NCBI GenBank assembly: GCA_035222895.1
Contig: JAVYIG010002737.1
Location: 166,711-230,710, forward strand
Source of the DNA: Strongylocentrotus droebachiensis
Lineage: Eukaryota; Echinodermata; Echinoidea; Camarodonta; Strongylocentrotidae
DNA: 64,000 nt
Direction: 5' to 3'
Made by a program: the position numbers and the translations under genes. Below are positions 11,801-22,200 of this stretch, in pieces (within the stretch, counting starts at the first letter, position 1; the number at the start of each line of letters is the position of its first letter). The notes beneath the pieces are model-generated. The model made no database searches, had not been told where the DNA came from, and worked only from the letters and a program-made list of their open reading frames with translations.

Positions 11801-14800
11801 AAGTCTGGCACAAATGGATTTTGACATACCATTTTCAAAACAAGGTTGCTTGTTGAAGCGTGTATGGTTTAATGCCATCAATGTATCATTTGAAAGCATA
11901 TTGCTAGTACTTTATGAAAAGCGAGTAATTATTTCATATACCGGTAGCGCATAGTTTGCTCACAATAACATGCTATAAATTTATCCTCATAAAAGTTATT
12001 CCACTGATTTATGGAATGCTACGTGTTACTTTCCTAACACTGAAAATTGCTCTAATTCTGTAATAATTTCTCATTTGAATTTCTTGATTGAATGTAATCT
12101 ACATATTTATTTGTTTCATAATTAGAGAATTAAGATGAGAATAAAGAGCTTGACATAGGGGGCTCCATAAATCAGATGACTAAACTTAACCATGTTTTTA
12201 ACTTTGTCCACCTCCATGATAAGGCCTCCAAATCAGTCTTTCAGAACGTCTCAAAGGGCAATACATCCCACACATATCACTTGCCTGAGAATCAGTTGAT
12301 TCCAATGTAATACAATAAAAGTTTGCATTACAAAAACAAAAATTGAGGTATGACATCATCCCATTCTCGAGATTGTCTCTTAAGTACATCAGAGTGTTCA
12401 TTTTGGTTCAGGAGGAGAACATACGATGAGAAAAGTTTGCCTCTAGGGTTGTAGTTGGTGGTGGATTATGCATTACGTAACACAGGGCTCCACACTAACT
12501 TTTTTGAAGTGGTTCAGGATTGAGCTGTGTGTATGCATGAACCCTGTATGCTATTAGTCCCAGGTGCCCTCTAGTGCCAAGCCCTGCATAAGACCTGACA
12601 GTCGGTCATAACCCCAAACCATAGGACTAAGGACACTGCACTGGCTGTATCCCAAATTGGTAGGTGATTTGATTTCCAATCAGGACTCCTGAAAGACCAT
12701 CTTTAGATGTGACCTTACCTCTCCACCTCCCTGCCCATGCCCTGTCTGCTGCCACCTCTGTTCAATCTCCGTTGATTCCATTTATCTCTGCTACCTCCAC
12801 CCATCGGGTCTTGAGGGGAATCACTGTACATCTGCCCATATCTGACCGGACCTCGTGACCTAATACATTAGACACAAAGAATATAATCAAGCACAAAATG
12901 ATAAAGGATTTCTTGTCTGCGATCATGAAAGCTAGAAATACATTGATTATTTCATGAAAGCCAGGAGATTATTAACTTCATGTAAATGTGTATGACTTAT
13001 TTCTCTTCTGGCCTTTAGCAGATGACTTTTGTCTCCTTAAGATTCATCATTTATACAGTATACCTGGATAATTATGTAATATTGATTGTACTGTTTGCCA
13101 GATCACCAGTGAACTTTTAAATGTGAAAAGAACAAGAGAGAGGTTGGCTAGACAACATGGATGCCACAAGAGTTGTGAGGCGGTCGCATGTACTTGGTAG
13201 GATATCCAAAGATCGATTCTTTGCTAAGTAGCCAACGTTGATCGGCTGCATGATAATGTTGGAATTCATTTCTTAATGATTCATTTGTATAATCTACATA
13301 GAGTTTTCTTTAATTGGTAAATGTTTCTTGAACATAATTATGTAATATTGATTGTACTGTTTGCCAGATCACCAGTGAACCATGGATGCATGTAAATGTG
13401 TATGACTTATTTATCTTCTGGCCTTTAGCAGATGACTTTTGTCTCCTTAAGATTCATCATTTGTACAGTATACCTGGATAATTATGTAATATTGATTGTA
13501 CTGTTTGCCAGATCACCAGTGAACCATGGATGCAACAAAAGTAGTGAGGCGGTCGCGTGTACTTGGTAGGATATCCAAATGTGAGCAGGACAAGGAGAAC
13601 AAGAGGAAGATGGCCAGCTTTGAGGAAAAGCATGGTGAGCAACAAATCCGCTTTAGGATCGGTCTTCAAATAAATGTCTACTTTTAGTGTCACGCCTATA
13701 TTAAACGAGTATCATTAGATGTTTTGTGCATGTTTGTACTCAAATTTTGAGGAAATACTTGGCAACTCGGGCAAATGTGTCATCAAGTCTTTTAATGTTA
13801 TTTCTATCCCCCTTTCAGGTTAATGGTAAGCCGGCAGCTAAAAGATCAATTCTTTGCTAAGTAGCCAACGTTGATCAGAACTAGGTCAAGAGAACATCGC
13901 ACTGGAAATCCTGACGCGAAAAATCAACCATCATGAAGTTTCAATCATACAGAAAACGTAATGAAGTTATCCGAAATCGCCGTAAACTTGCAGGGAAAAG
14001 AAAGTTGATTATGGAAGATCTGACGACAAAGAATGTATCTCTACTCAGCAAAGTACGTGAAAGTGAGAATGTAAAGAGTGCATGGACAATGGATGGGCGA
14101 TTCTTTGCACGCTTAAAGAAGCCTGGCAGTAGGAAAAGACTGATCAACTGTTAACAAGACATTAATAAAATTTAGTTCTTATAATGTGCCTCCTGGTTGA
14201 GTTGATGGCTCATACTTTTTGTTATCCAGGGGTGATAGTGAGCACTAAAAAAAAAATAGGTTTTTTGTTTTCCCCTCAACCACGCCCCCCTTGAGTAAAA
14301 AAAAGAAGAAGAGGATTCGCGGGGGAAAATGGCATCTAACAACATTTCCCCCTTTCGAGTAAGAAAATTGGGACAAAATTGGGAAAATTGGGGAAAAAAT
14401 AGGGCAAAATAGGGAAGAATAGAGAAAATAAGAGGGAAATCGGGAAAATCAGGAATAAATATGGAAGAAGAAAAAAACTAGATGGAACTTCGACTGCGCG
14501 CAGTCGAAAATGATGCCTCCGTCATATAGCAAGTTTACAAACCAAAAAGCAATTTCTCATATATATGACCCTTTGATCTTTTACCTCATGACCCTAAAAT
14601 GTACTCAGTTCATTGGCTCTGCAAGATGTCCTGAGTTAAATAGTAATCCATCTGTCAGTTCTAATGAGAATGCGTTCACAAGCTATTTTTGCATACATAA
14701 TGAGCCGATGACATTTGACCTTTGACCTCATGACCCAAGAATCTTCTCAGTTCATTGGCTCTGCAAGATACATACATGATCTAAGTTTGGCAGGAATCCA

Positions 14801-16617
14801 TCAATCTGTTCTAATGATAATGCGATCACAAGCTATTTTTTGCATACATAAACCGCATGACCTTTGACCTTGACCCCAAAATCTAATCAGTTCATCGGCT
14901 CTGCAAGTAACATACATGACCTAAGTTTGGCAGGAATCCATCAATCGGTTCTTGAGATAACGCAATCACAAGCTGTTTTTGCATACATAATGAGCCCTGT
15001 GACCTTTGACCTCGTGACCCCAAAATCTAATCAGTTCATCGGCTCTGCAAGATACATACATGACCAAAGTTTGGCAGGAATCCATCAATCGGTTCTTGAG
15101 ATAACGCGATCACGAGCTGTTTTTGCATACATAATGAGCCCTGTGATCTTTGACCTTTGACCTCGTGACCCTAAAATCTAATCAGTTCATGCTTTCGTAA
15201 CGGAGGCATACAATCGGGAAAAATAAAAAAAATCGGGAAACCTATTTAAATCGGGTTTTTATCAGGCCTGGTTATCATGTTATCGGCTGCATGATAATGT
15301 TGGAATTCATTTCTTAATTCGGCTATGCCGCAATGATGTTTTTCATTAATAAACCAGTTATCTATCTATTTATAAAGACCATAACAGACAAATTCGGTGT
15401 CTTTTCCAGCAGGTGGTCTTTATGCATGAGCCACTAGCAGGTTTCAAAGACTATGCATGAAAAGACACTGTATTCTTCTTGCAAAGTTGGTCCTCCTATA
15501 CAAAAGGCTCAATTACAACAACAAAATAAGAAGAAAAAAAAGAAAAAGAAAATAACTGTAGCAAGATTGAATAATAACAGAGCTCTTCATGAATCTGAAC
15601 TACAAGTTACACCATTGTAAAATCAAATAATTATAAAACTAGAAGAAGAATCAGTGTTGAAAAATGATTTCATAACATGGAAATAAACTGTGAAGTTTCA
15701 TTACTTGTTAAACTGTGGGGTTGGGGTCCTTTCATTTGGTCCAGAATGAAATTGTTGTAGAATTATTCATCTTTGCTCTCAAGCAAAAATCAGACTTGAA
15801 AACAGAAATTAACATATTTTTTTAAACACAGAAATTTACATAATTCAAAATTTACTACGGAAGTAGGCGAGAGTAAATTGTCTAGTACACTTTGTGGAGC
15901 TTAGCTGGATTTCCCGCCCCAGGCCTCTGTTCATGTCACGCTCTTTTGATTGCTGCCTGCCATTTCTTGTTTTGGTTTTGTTGTATAAATAATGATTAGT
16001 ACATGTAATAGGTGTTTATTGTCGATCTGTAACTGATCTCAAGCGAAAATGCCTAAAGCAATAGCTTTGAGATCACGATCAAAAATCAAAATCAATATTG
16101 AAACCTGCTGATCCCGAGATGATGATTGTTGTTGTTGTTGTTATTAGCCTCATTATTTATTCAGCAAAAACAAAATTAAGAAAACAAATACAAACCAATA
16201 GTAAGGTTCAGAGTCATATATGAATGCCAGGAATAGAAAAAGATTAACTACCTAACCATTTAACCTGAAGGTTTTCTTTTCCAATCATCCAATCCATGTG
16301 ATTTTACATCAATGAATTTAGCATAAATAGCTTCTTTTCTCATTTTTTAATACACTCATCAGAAGGGCAATAATCCCACAATACTAGCTCTAATGTCTTT
16401 CTGCTGGGCAATTGAAATGATTCCAATGGCGCATGCCTAAAACCTCACTCTCTATGATATAAATAAAGATGACATACCTCTTCTTGGGTCTATCTGATCT
16501 CCCGTCTTTCTTCTTATCCCACATTTCCCCCTCCTCTTGAAGTCTGTTGTGAGTCTCTGTGTGATGAAGAACATTCTTGAGCAATCTTCTGTCTAGGTAC
16601 CGCACCTTGGTAGCCAT
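5364..16617 (-). CDS. NKAPD1: NKAPD1 homologue (NKAP domain-containing protein 1), four coding exons
   Basis: Exons at 16617-16478, 12859-12719, 8912-8787 and 5889-5364 join in consistent phase (each junction splits an AGN codon, phase 2) to give 933 nt, 310 residues plus stop; human NKAPD1 is about 292. Residues 1-46 resemble the human N-terminus (KVRYLDRRLLKNVLHHT, then HNRLQEEGEMW). Around residues 94-110 the block RWSHNGF-MELYPEE matches human RWGHSGY-KELYPEE. Residues about 137-310 are a Ser-rich acidic stretch followed by a dense Arg/Ser/Lys tail typical of nuclear, speckle-type RS proteins. The molecular function of NKAPD1 is poorly known; a nuclear RNA-processing role is inference from the RS tail and the NKAP name. 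All introns have GT-AG ends. In human the gene neighbours PIH1D2, as here. Start ATG at 16617 follows a splice-acceptor-like TTTTAG and a better acceptor at 16649, so a 5' non-coding exon further upstream is likely. Confidence 0.88.
6040..6500. repeat. 51-bp minisatellite in NKAPD1 intron 3
   Basis: About nine copies of a 51-bp G-rich unit (contains AATGACCAGTGGGGGAAGG); two copies have an extra G. As 51 is a multiple of three, long Pro/Ser/Leu-rich frames run through it on the minus strand in all three frames. These are repeat artefacts, not genes. It lies about 150 bp from the acceptor of the last NKAPD1 exon. Confidence 0.95.
6510..7822. other. NKAPD1 intron 3, unassigned
   Basis: AT-rich with a small hairpin at about 7540-7565 (CCCCTGGTTC and complement). 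No exon or repeat recognised. Confidence 0.6.
7823..8181 (-). mobile_element. tRNA-derived SINE
   Basis: Read on the minus strand it starts GGTGTCGTGGTCGAGTGGAT (A-box region), has GGTTCAAGTCCCGCC (B box), a central body with CTCCCCAGGGAGTGGAG, and ends TGTAAAGCGCTGTGATAC, AGCGCTATATAAATGCC and an (ATT)n tail. Box layout and tail are those of deuterostome tRNA-SINEs. NKAPD1 intron 3. Confidence 0.85.
8509..8651. mobile_element. 143-bp foldback (hairpin) element
   Basis: Near-perfect inverted repeat: outer arms CAAATATTAA/TTAATATTTG, inner arms of 17 bp GGTGATCTCGGGGCTAC with complement, spacer CATCATGAT-like. Total arms about 65 bp with a few mismatches. NKAPD1 intron 3. Confidence 0.75.
8787..8912 (-). 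CDS. NKAPD1: NKAPD1 coding exon 3
   Basis: 126 nt between acceptor TTTGTAG| and donor AAGAG|GTAAAA. The junction with exon 2 recreates RWSHNGF; the exon continues MELYPEES and ends in a Lys/Arg-rich stretch (SSKRKKHSKR). This is the clearest family match in the gene. Confidence 0.87.
9184..11354. mobile_element. hAT-type non-autonomous transposon, nested contents, 8-bp TSD
   Basis: Left end CAGTGGCGTA and right end TACGCCAGTG are near-perfect inverted termini, flanked on both sides by AAGGCATA (9176-9183 and 11355-11362). The 8-bp duplication and CAGKGGCG ends are typical of hAT elements. Inside are a second hAT-like end (9358, CAGTGGCGGATCCAGG), a third (9849, CAGGGGAGTCGC) and the 110-bp satellite. 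No transposase frame is visible. In NKAPD1 intron 2. Confidence 0.8.
9990..10975 (+). repeat. about 110-bp satellite array, copy A
   Basis: Nine or ten diverged units with the core CGCGCGAAGCGCGGAAGC, then TTTGACGTTTCATTAAATTA, GAGAAAGAAGACGATTCGTT and CTCGACTCTTAATCCTTGTC. Part of the nested element starting at 9849, whose left flank (TCAGTGGGGG, TGTAGAGGCCGCCGATTA) is also found beside the 35-kb array. Confidence 0.9.
11450..11975. mobile_element. long-TIR element (mariner-like ends), copy 2
   Basis: Left end CAGTGCGTCCCAGAAACAAC after TA, with arms at about 11490-11640 and 11815-11970 that are inverted repeats and match the copy at 4370-5198 (TGCTTCCAAATGATGCATTG, TTTTCAAAACAAGGTTGCTT). 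Right terminus degraded. In NKAPD1 intron 2, next to the hAT element. Confidence 0.6.
12000..12718. other. NKAPD1 intron 2, unassigned
   Basis: No repeat or exon recognised. Confidence 0.55.
12719..12859 (-). CDS. NKAPD1: NKAPD1 coding exon 2
   Basis: 141 nt between acceptor ATTAG| and donor GAGAG|GTAAGG. Encodes a Gly/Arg/Gln-rich, poorly conserved linker (SRGPVRYGQMYSDSPQ onward). Too short for an ORF call, but its phase fits exons 1 and 3 exactly, and the frame is open throughout. Confidence 0.8.
12982..13534 (+). repeat. partial tandem duplication upstream of candidate exon
   Basis: A segment beginning TGTAAATGTGTATGACTTAT and running to ATGGATGCA occurs at 12985-13165 and 13392-13534, with a further partial copy at 13336-13391. 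The copies differ by a few bases and by an insertion before the ATG of the first. Confidence 0.75.
13512..13634 (+). CDS. candidate first coding exon, unknown gene
   Basis: After a possible acceptor GCCAG| (13511), ATG at 13526 opens a frame MDATKVVRRSRVLGRI, then KCEQDKENKRKMASFEEKH, ending at a good donor CATG|GTGAGC (13634). Basic and Lys/Glu-rich, no family recognised. A diverged copy of the first 17 codons lies at 13157-13206, and the DNA just upstream is also repeated. No following exon was found. It could be a real plus-strand exon inside NKAPD1 intron 1, or a captured fragment. Confidence 0.3.
13843..14154 (+). mobile_element. LINE ORF1 fragment
   Basis: Codons from about 13933 encode MKFQSYRKRNEVIRNRRKLAG, then EDLTTKNVSLLSKVRE, KSAWTMDGRFFARLK and stop at 14152-14154; this is the RRM/C-terminal pattern of LINE ORF1 proteins (RPIIVKF-x-RKxxxI, EDLT, W-x-DG-K/R-I/F). 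A frame change just upstream separates an HRTG piece. The left flank (13843-13875) and a 3' piece (15284-15360) also occur joined together at 13207-13278, which looks like an internally deleted derivative. Confidence 0.6.
14481..15209 (+). repeat. DR1-repeat family copy with tandem units
   Basis: Starts AACTAGATGGAACTTCGACT with the 16-bp palindrome CGACTGCGCGCAGTCG. Contains four or five tandem units of about 140 bp, each with GTTCATCGGCTCTGCAAG, CAGGAATCCATCAATCGGTT and a DR1 site TGACCTTTGACCT (14716, 14858, 15000, 15151). Ends at CGGAGGCATAC. Inserted in LINE remnants in NKAPD1 intron 1. Confidence 0.8.
15370..16477. other. NKAPD1 intron 1, unassigned
   Basis: AT-rich; a (GTT)n stretch at about 16130. 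No exon seen. Confidence 0.55.
16478..16617 (-). CDS. NKAPD1: NKAPD1 coding exon 1
   Basis: 140 nt from ATG (16617-16615) to the donor AG|GTATGT. Encodes 46 codons plus two bases; it holds the most conserved N-terminal helix-like segment (LLKNVLHHTETHNRLQEE). A polypyrimidine tract and TTAG at about 16649-16665 (read on the minus strand) suggest that this exon starts at 16648 with a short 5' UTR. Confidence 0.88.
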
Positions 16618-16981
16618 CTAAAACAAGTCTGGCTCCTCCTATGTAAACCTAAGCACAAAAAACATACTGTCACAATGAATGAGTGCTGTCCGCATGGAGA
16701 ATCTTTCTCTAGATGTAGATATTTATGTCAACAGAAAAGAAAAGAAAAAACATTGTAGAAACAAGTTTTCCTTCTACAGAACACTTTTGGGATGGGGGAA
16801 TGTATATTTTTTTTTACTGTAATCAAAATGAACAGGACCTATAAAGGCCTAAATTGCAGTTGAATATTACCAGGCAAAAATGTGATGTAGTATACATTAC
16901 ATAAACAAATCAACGCTATACTGAATGACAGAAATAAAGTAGTTCTGTAATTTCTGCCAAACCACAAATCAAAATCATGTA

Positions 16982-18276
16982 GAACTAGATGGAATTCGAC
17001 TGCGCGCAGTCGAAAATGATGCCTCCGTTATAGAGCAATTTTACAAACCAAAACAGAAAAAAAAAATTGAATTCACGTTCAATGGTAATCCATTGACAGG
17101 TTCTCAGAATATTGTGATTACAAGCAATTTCTCATATACATATATGACCCTTTGATCTTTGACCTCATGACCATAAAATCTACTCAGTTCATTGGCTCTG
17201 CAAGATGTTCTGAGTTAAATAGTAATCCATCTGTCAGTTCTAATGAGAATGCGTTCACAAGCTATTTTTGCATACATAATGGGCCCATGACCTTTGACCT
17301 TTGACCTTATGAACCAAGAATCTACTCAGTTCATTGGCTCTGCAAGTAACAAACATGACCTAATTTTGGCATGAATCCATCAATCGGTTCTTGAGATAAC
17401 GCGATCACAAGCTGTTTTTGCATTCATAATGTGCGCTGTGGCCTTTGACCTTTGACCTACGTGCTCCAAAATCTAATCAGATTGTCTTCCTATGGTGATA
17501 CACACTATCATTAAGTTTGAAGTTTAAATCTCCAGTGGTTCTTGAGATATCATGATAACAATCTCAATGTATGGAATTTCATAAGTTGACCTCTGTGACA
17601 CTTGACCTTTGACCTACGTGCTCCAAAATCTAATCAGATTGTTTTCCTATAGTGATACACACTATCACTAAGTTTGAAGTTTAAATCTCCAGTGGTTCTT
17701 GAGATATCATGATAACAATCTCAATGTATGGAATTTCATAAGTTGACCTCTGTGACCCTTGACCTTTGACATACGTGCTCCAAAATCTAATCAGATTGTT
17801 TTCCTATAGTGATACACACTATCACTAAGTTTGAAGTTTAAATCTCCAGTGGTTCTTGAGATATCATGATAACAATCTCAATGTATGGAATTTCATAAGT
17901 TGACCTCTGTGACCCTTGACCTTTAACATACGTGCTCCAAAATCTAATCAGATCGTCTTCCTATGGTGATACATACTATCCTTAAGTTTGAAGTTTAAAT
18001 CTCAAATGGTTCTTGAGATATCGCGCTAACAAACTCAATACAAGGAATTTCATAAGTTGACCTCTGTGACCTGTGACCTTTGACCTACGTACTCCAAAAT
18101 CTAATCAGATCGTCTTCCTATGGTGATAAATACTATTCCCGAGTCTTAAGTTTAAATCTTAAATGGTTCTTGAGATATTGTGATAACGGTCAAACGGGAC
18201 GGACGTACGGACGGACGTACGGACGGACAACCCGAAAACATGATGCCTCCGGCACCACCTTCGGTGGCGGAGGCAT
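16982..18276 (+). repeat. DR1-repeat family, longest copy
   Basis: Same 5' palindrome (CGACTGCGCGCAGTCG) and 3' hairpin end (CACCACCTTCGGTGG, CGGAGGCATAA). Between them first 140-bp units as at 14.5 kb, then five units of about 159 bp from 17440 (TTGAAGTTTAAATCTCCAGT, GGTTCTTGAGATATCATGAT). TGACCTTTGACCT occurs at 17288, 17296, 17446, 17603 and 18074. Near the end GGACGGACGTACGGACGGAC. Mobility mechanism unknown; terminal hairpin recalls Helitron-like ends, but no CTRR end was established. Confidence 0.82.
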
Positions 18277-18529
18277 AAAAAATTGAAGAAACCGCCACTG
18301 ATAATTTCCTCCATCATATCCTGTTCCAGTAGCGTTTGCAAATCATCTAGTTTTCAGCTAATGATCGACCCAAAATTAGTTTCCTATGGTAAGTACAACA
18401 AGTCAACGCAAAGCATAGCATCCCCTTGCAGGGTACAAATGGCCTTTACACTGTACGTCAGAACAAGTTACCTCCATTGTACTATACAGTAGTATATTCC
18501 TAGGCAAGGAAGTTAACCACATTTTCACA

Positions 18530-19035
18530 TATATAATTAGGTGTTTTTGCATATTTAATGAGCTATGACCTTTCACCTTTGACCTACATACTCAGTAATC
18601 GAACTTAGGCTGTACATGTATTTTGATACCATGTACCTTCATATTAAATTTCATTAAAATTTGATGAACATTACTCAAGTTATCGAATTGAAACCAGATT
18701 CGCATATCTAATGAGCTATGACCTTTGACCTACATACTCGGAAATTGAACTTAAGTTGTGTTTTGATACTATGAACCTTCATATCAAATTTCATTAAAAT
18801 CCGTCAAACATTACTGAATCGGAAACCAGATGTGTATTTTTTCGCATATTTAATGAGCCATGACCTTTGAACTTTGACCTACGTACTCTAAAATCAAACT
18901 TAGCCTGTATTTTGATATCATGTACCTTCATATCAAATTTCATTAAAATCCGTCGGCAACCAAATTTGTTACGGAGGCGACGGACGCACGTAAGGAAGGA
19001 CGGACGGCGGCGTTACTATATCCCCTCGGGATTAT
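18530..19035 (+). repeat. related DR1-bearing repeat
   Basis: Three diverged units of about 140 bp (ATTTAATGAGCTATGACCTT, CCTTCATATCAAATTTCATT), one with a perfect TGACCTTTGACCT at 18719. Ends in GACGGACGCACG and CCCCTCGGGATTATAATAAT. Confidence 0.7.
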
Positions 19036-19293
19036 AATAATGACAGTGTCCTATTTTAAATAAACCCTACTCTAATAAACTCTTGATCAACAAGGGTAAA
19101 TGAATGATGAATTCATAAGTTATATATTGATATTTCTTTAATTTAATTTTCAAAAACTTCAAAACAAAGTTCAAAGATAATAACAAATAAATTCCATAAA
19201 TGAATTTAATTCCGCATCATTCTCCAACAAAAGAAAATAAGTCCATTTATGAACCTGCATTCCAAGGAAGGTAATTTGAAATTGACAGCAATA

Positions 19294-19766
19294 AGGCCTA
19301 AAATAAAAAATTGTTGCATTGCCCTTTAGGTGCCAAAACATGGGTCGGTCGGTCGGAAAAGATTTTATTTTGTTAAACTTTTTTTTTGTCGCTCTCTTTG
19401 GACCGATTTTTTTCCATTTTTTTCAGTTTTTTTTTTTTTTTTTTTCCCGCCCTCTTTTGGCTGATGTTTCTCAGTTTTCTAGCTGGTGCAGTGTATGGTA
19501 TTAAACTATAAACACGTACAAGAGGGCGGGGTATACTTACACTCGTATACTAGGATTTTAAAACTAGGGCAAAAGATGGGTGAGAATTTGGGAATAATTT
19601 GATTTTATGCATTTATTTCCCATACACATTTTTGTATTCATTTATATAACAAAATCTAAAAAACGGTAAAAAAAAAAAAAAAATTTTTTTAAAATGCCGA
19701 CCGTAGATTTTCAGATTTTTGGGTCGGTCGCAAAGGGCAATGCAACAAGTTTTTATTTTAGGCCTA
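19294..19766. mobile_element. TIR element with AGGCCTAAAATAAAAA ends
   Basis: About 470 bp. Left AGGCCTAAAATAAAAAATTG then TTGCATTGCCCTTT; right end is the reverse complement (AAAGGGCAATGCAACAAG, TTTTTATTTTAGGCCT), about 35 bp of inverted identity. The interior holds GGTCGGTCGG on both sides and poly(T)/poly(A) runs. Non-coding. Confidence 0.75.
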
Positions 19767-21205
19767 ATGCTAAAATAAATTATGATATATATCATATCTT
19801 TTACATATTTTCTAGAAGAGATTGCAACAACAAAAATTGGTTTGGAAGCCATGAAGTAATGTCACATCTTTGGTGTTGACTTGGCACAAACACAGCAGAG
19901 CCACAGCATTTCCACCATGGGCCTGTTAAAGGCGTGATGGGGACATACCTCTCAGCTCAGCGCTGGTGAGGGATAATAATACTCATGATGAAAGTTGAAG
20001 AAACCCTCCATTATCTAACATAGTCTTGACGACTTTTGAAGCGCAAATGAATCTAAGGATAGTCGAGTTTCATGATTAAACCTTGTTTTATCAAATGAAC
20101 CTTTGAATTTCTTTTTGTTTTAAAGAATTTTGAAACGCAGACTGATCAGAGGTGAGTCAAGTTTCATAAATTAAACCCTTCCTTGGACTACCTTGGCGAT
20201 GGATGGGGAACTCTGCGGCTCAAGACCACATGCCTATACGGGCATCGGGAGTGCTTTCATTCATGTGCTGCCCAGGGAATTCTCGGGCCTGCAGTCACAG
20301 CACTGTGCTTCAACTTTACTCATAGACATAAGCCATTTACACTGAGCTTAGATTTCATAAATTCTGCTGAGTAGATGATAAGATAAAATAATGCTCGAGT
20401 CAAAACGTTTAACCGATGGTTAAACGACCGCATTCATCAAAACCGTTAAGCATTTTTCGATCAGTGCATTGACGCCGATTAATTTCCCTGTTTCCATTTT
20501 TAGATACAGTTTGTTAGTGTTGCATGTGTCTTATTTTTGTTTTGTCCTTAGTAATTTTAATTATTTGGATGGGCGTGCTGACGCAAAACATGGCAAGGAA
20601 AAGTGACTTTACTTTGGCTTTGACATAAAAATTATGGTATAGTATCATACTTTTCTCATTACCAGGTTTAAGCGAGCTCAGAGTATTTATACATGTTTCT
20701 GGGAGGGTCTTCCATATTATCGTCCTAACTTCAAAACCACACAATTGATTTCCATTAAACTCGAGACACGATCTTTAAAGAAAATATACGATTCAATATG
20801 ACGTCATATTTGTATGTGTTCAACCAATCAGAATCAAAGTATAAACAAGGGAAACGCTCTCGGCGGTCTCGCCTGCATTACGCAATTTGATATGATAAAA
20901 AATTGAGGTTGGGACATTATTTATAGGCAGGGTGGCCCATTAGCAGGCCCTCAAAATTGCATTTTGAAGTGAATATTTACAAAAATTACGAAAAATTACC
21001 GGTATTTACTATTATTTCGATTGATAACTTTCATGAAATATGAACAAATTAATAAAACAAATTATTAATTCTCATATTAAGTTGTGAAAACATAATCCAA
21101 GTCTGACTTTTGACCTTGTGACCTGGAATTTGTGTCATATGATTTGTGATACTTGATAACCCTTGGGTACAAGTTTCATGGAATTTGAACAATCAATTTT
21201 TAAAA
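19767..21205. other. no gene recognised
   Basis: Unique-looking AT-rich DNA with a short inverted AACGTTTAACC motif near 20405. Confidence 0.55.
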
Positions 21206-21639
21206 TACCGTAATTAACGTTGTATAAACCGCCCTCGTGTATTAACCGCACCCCTCTTTTTCGGCCTTTAAAAAAAAAAGGTTTTTTTTTTTTTTTTTTT
21301 GGTTGACATTTTTTTGCCGACTCTGTTAGCAGCAAGCCTGGTCCGTGTTAAAAAACCCACGCGGGAAGGCCTTTCATTTAACTGCGAGGTGCAGCTGAAT
21401 GTGTAAGATCATTAATGTAAATTAAAAAACAGTAGAGGACCTAGGATAGAACCTTGTGGTACACCATGTAATAGAAGAAAAATTGGAGGAATTATTATTA
21501 TAAACTACATATTGAGATCACAGACAAATTTGACAGACAAATTTGAGTGTTCTTGTTTCCAAGTGGTGAGTCAACACACCGATAAATGAGCTGGGAGACA
21601 TTGCCAGGCATAGCGCCAGGTGGAGGGCATAAATCAAAA

Positions 21640-21670
<31 letters not shown>

Positions 21671-21848
21671 TGGTTTTTTTTTTTGGTGTACTGTGTATAA
21701 ACCGCACCCCCGACTTTGAATTTTTTTCGGCGGCAAAAAGGTGCGGTTTATACACCGTTAATTACGGTATGCTAGTGAGTCAACACACCGATAAATGAGC
21801 TGGGAGACATTGCCAGGCATAGCGCCAGGTGGAGGGCATAAATCAAAA

Positions 21849-21885
<37 letters not shown>

Positions 21886-22060
21886 TTTTTTTTTTTGGTG
21901 TACTGTGTATAAACCGCACCCCCGACTTTGAATTTTTTTCGGCGGCAAAAAGGTGCGGTTTATACACCGTTAATTACGGTATGCTAGTGAGTCAACACAC
22001 CGATAAATGAGCTGGGAGACATTGCCAGGCATAGCGCCAGGTGGAGGGCATAAATCAAAA

Positions 22061-22104
<44 letters not shown>

Positions 22105-22200
22105 TTTTTTTTTTTGGTGTACCGTGTATAAACCGCACCCCCGACTTTGAATTTTTTTCGGCGGCAAAAAGGTGCGGTTTATACACCGTTAATTACGGTA
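21206..22200. mobile_element. TIR-bounded block with three tandem A/T-foldback units
   Basis: Begins TACCGTAATTAACG and ends CGTTAATTACGGTA. Within it a unit of about 210 bp (GTGAGTCAACACACCGATAA start) is repeated three times at 21566, 21775 and 21987. Each unit carries a long A run directly followed by TGG or TTG and a T run, then GTGTATAAACCGCACCCCC and its inverted mate GGTGCGGTTTATACACC. Units differ almost only in A-run length. Confidence 0.8.
21385..21470 (-). mobile_element. LINE RT fragment (GVPQGSILGP motif)
   Basis: Reverse complement reads GVPQGSILGPLLF, then after a one-base shift LIYINDL, the RT motif region of a CR1/Jockey-like LINE. Very short; lies inside the TIR-bounded block 21206-22200. 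Confidence 0.6.
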
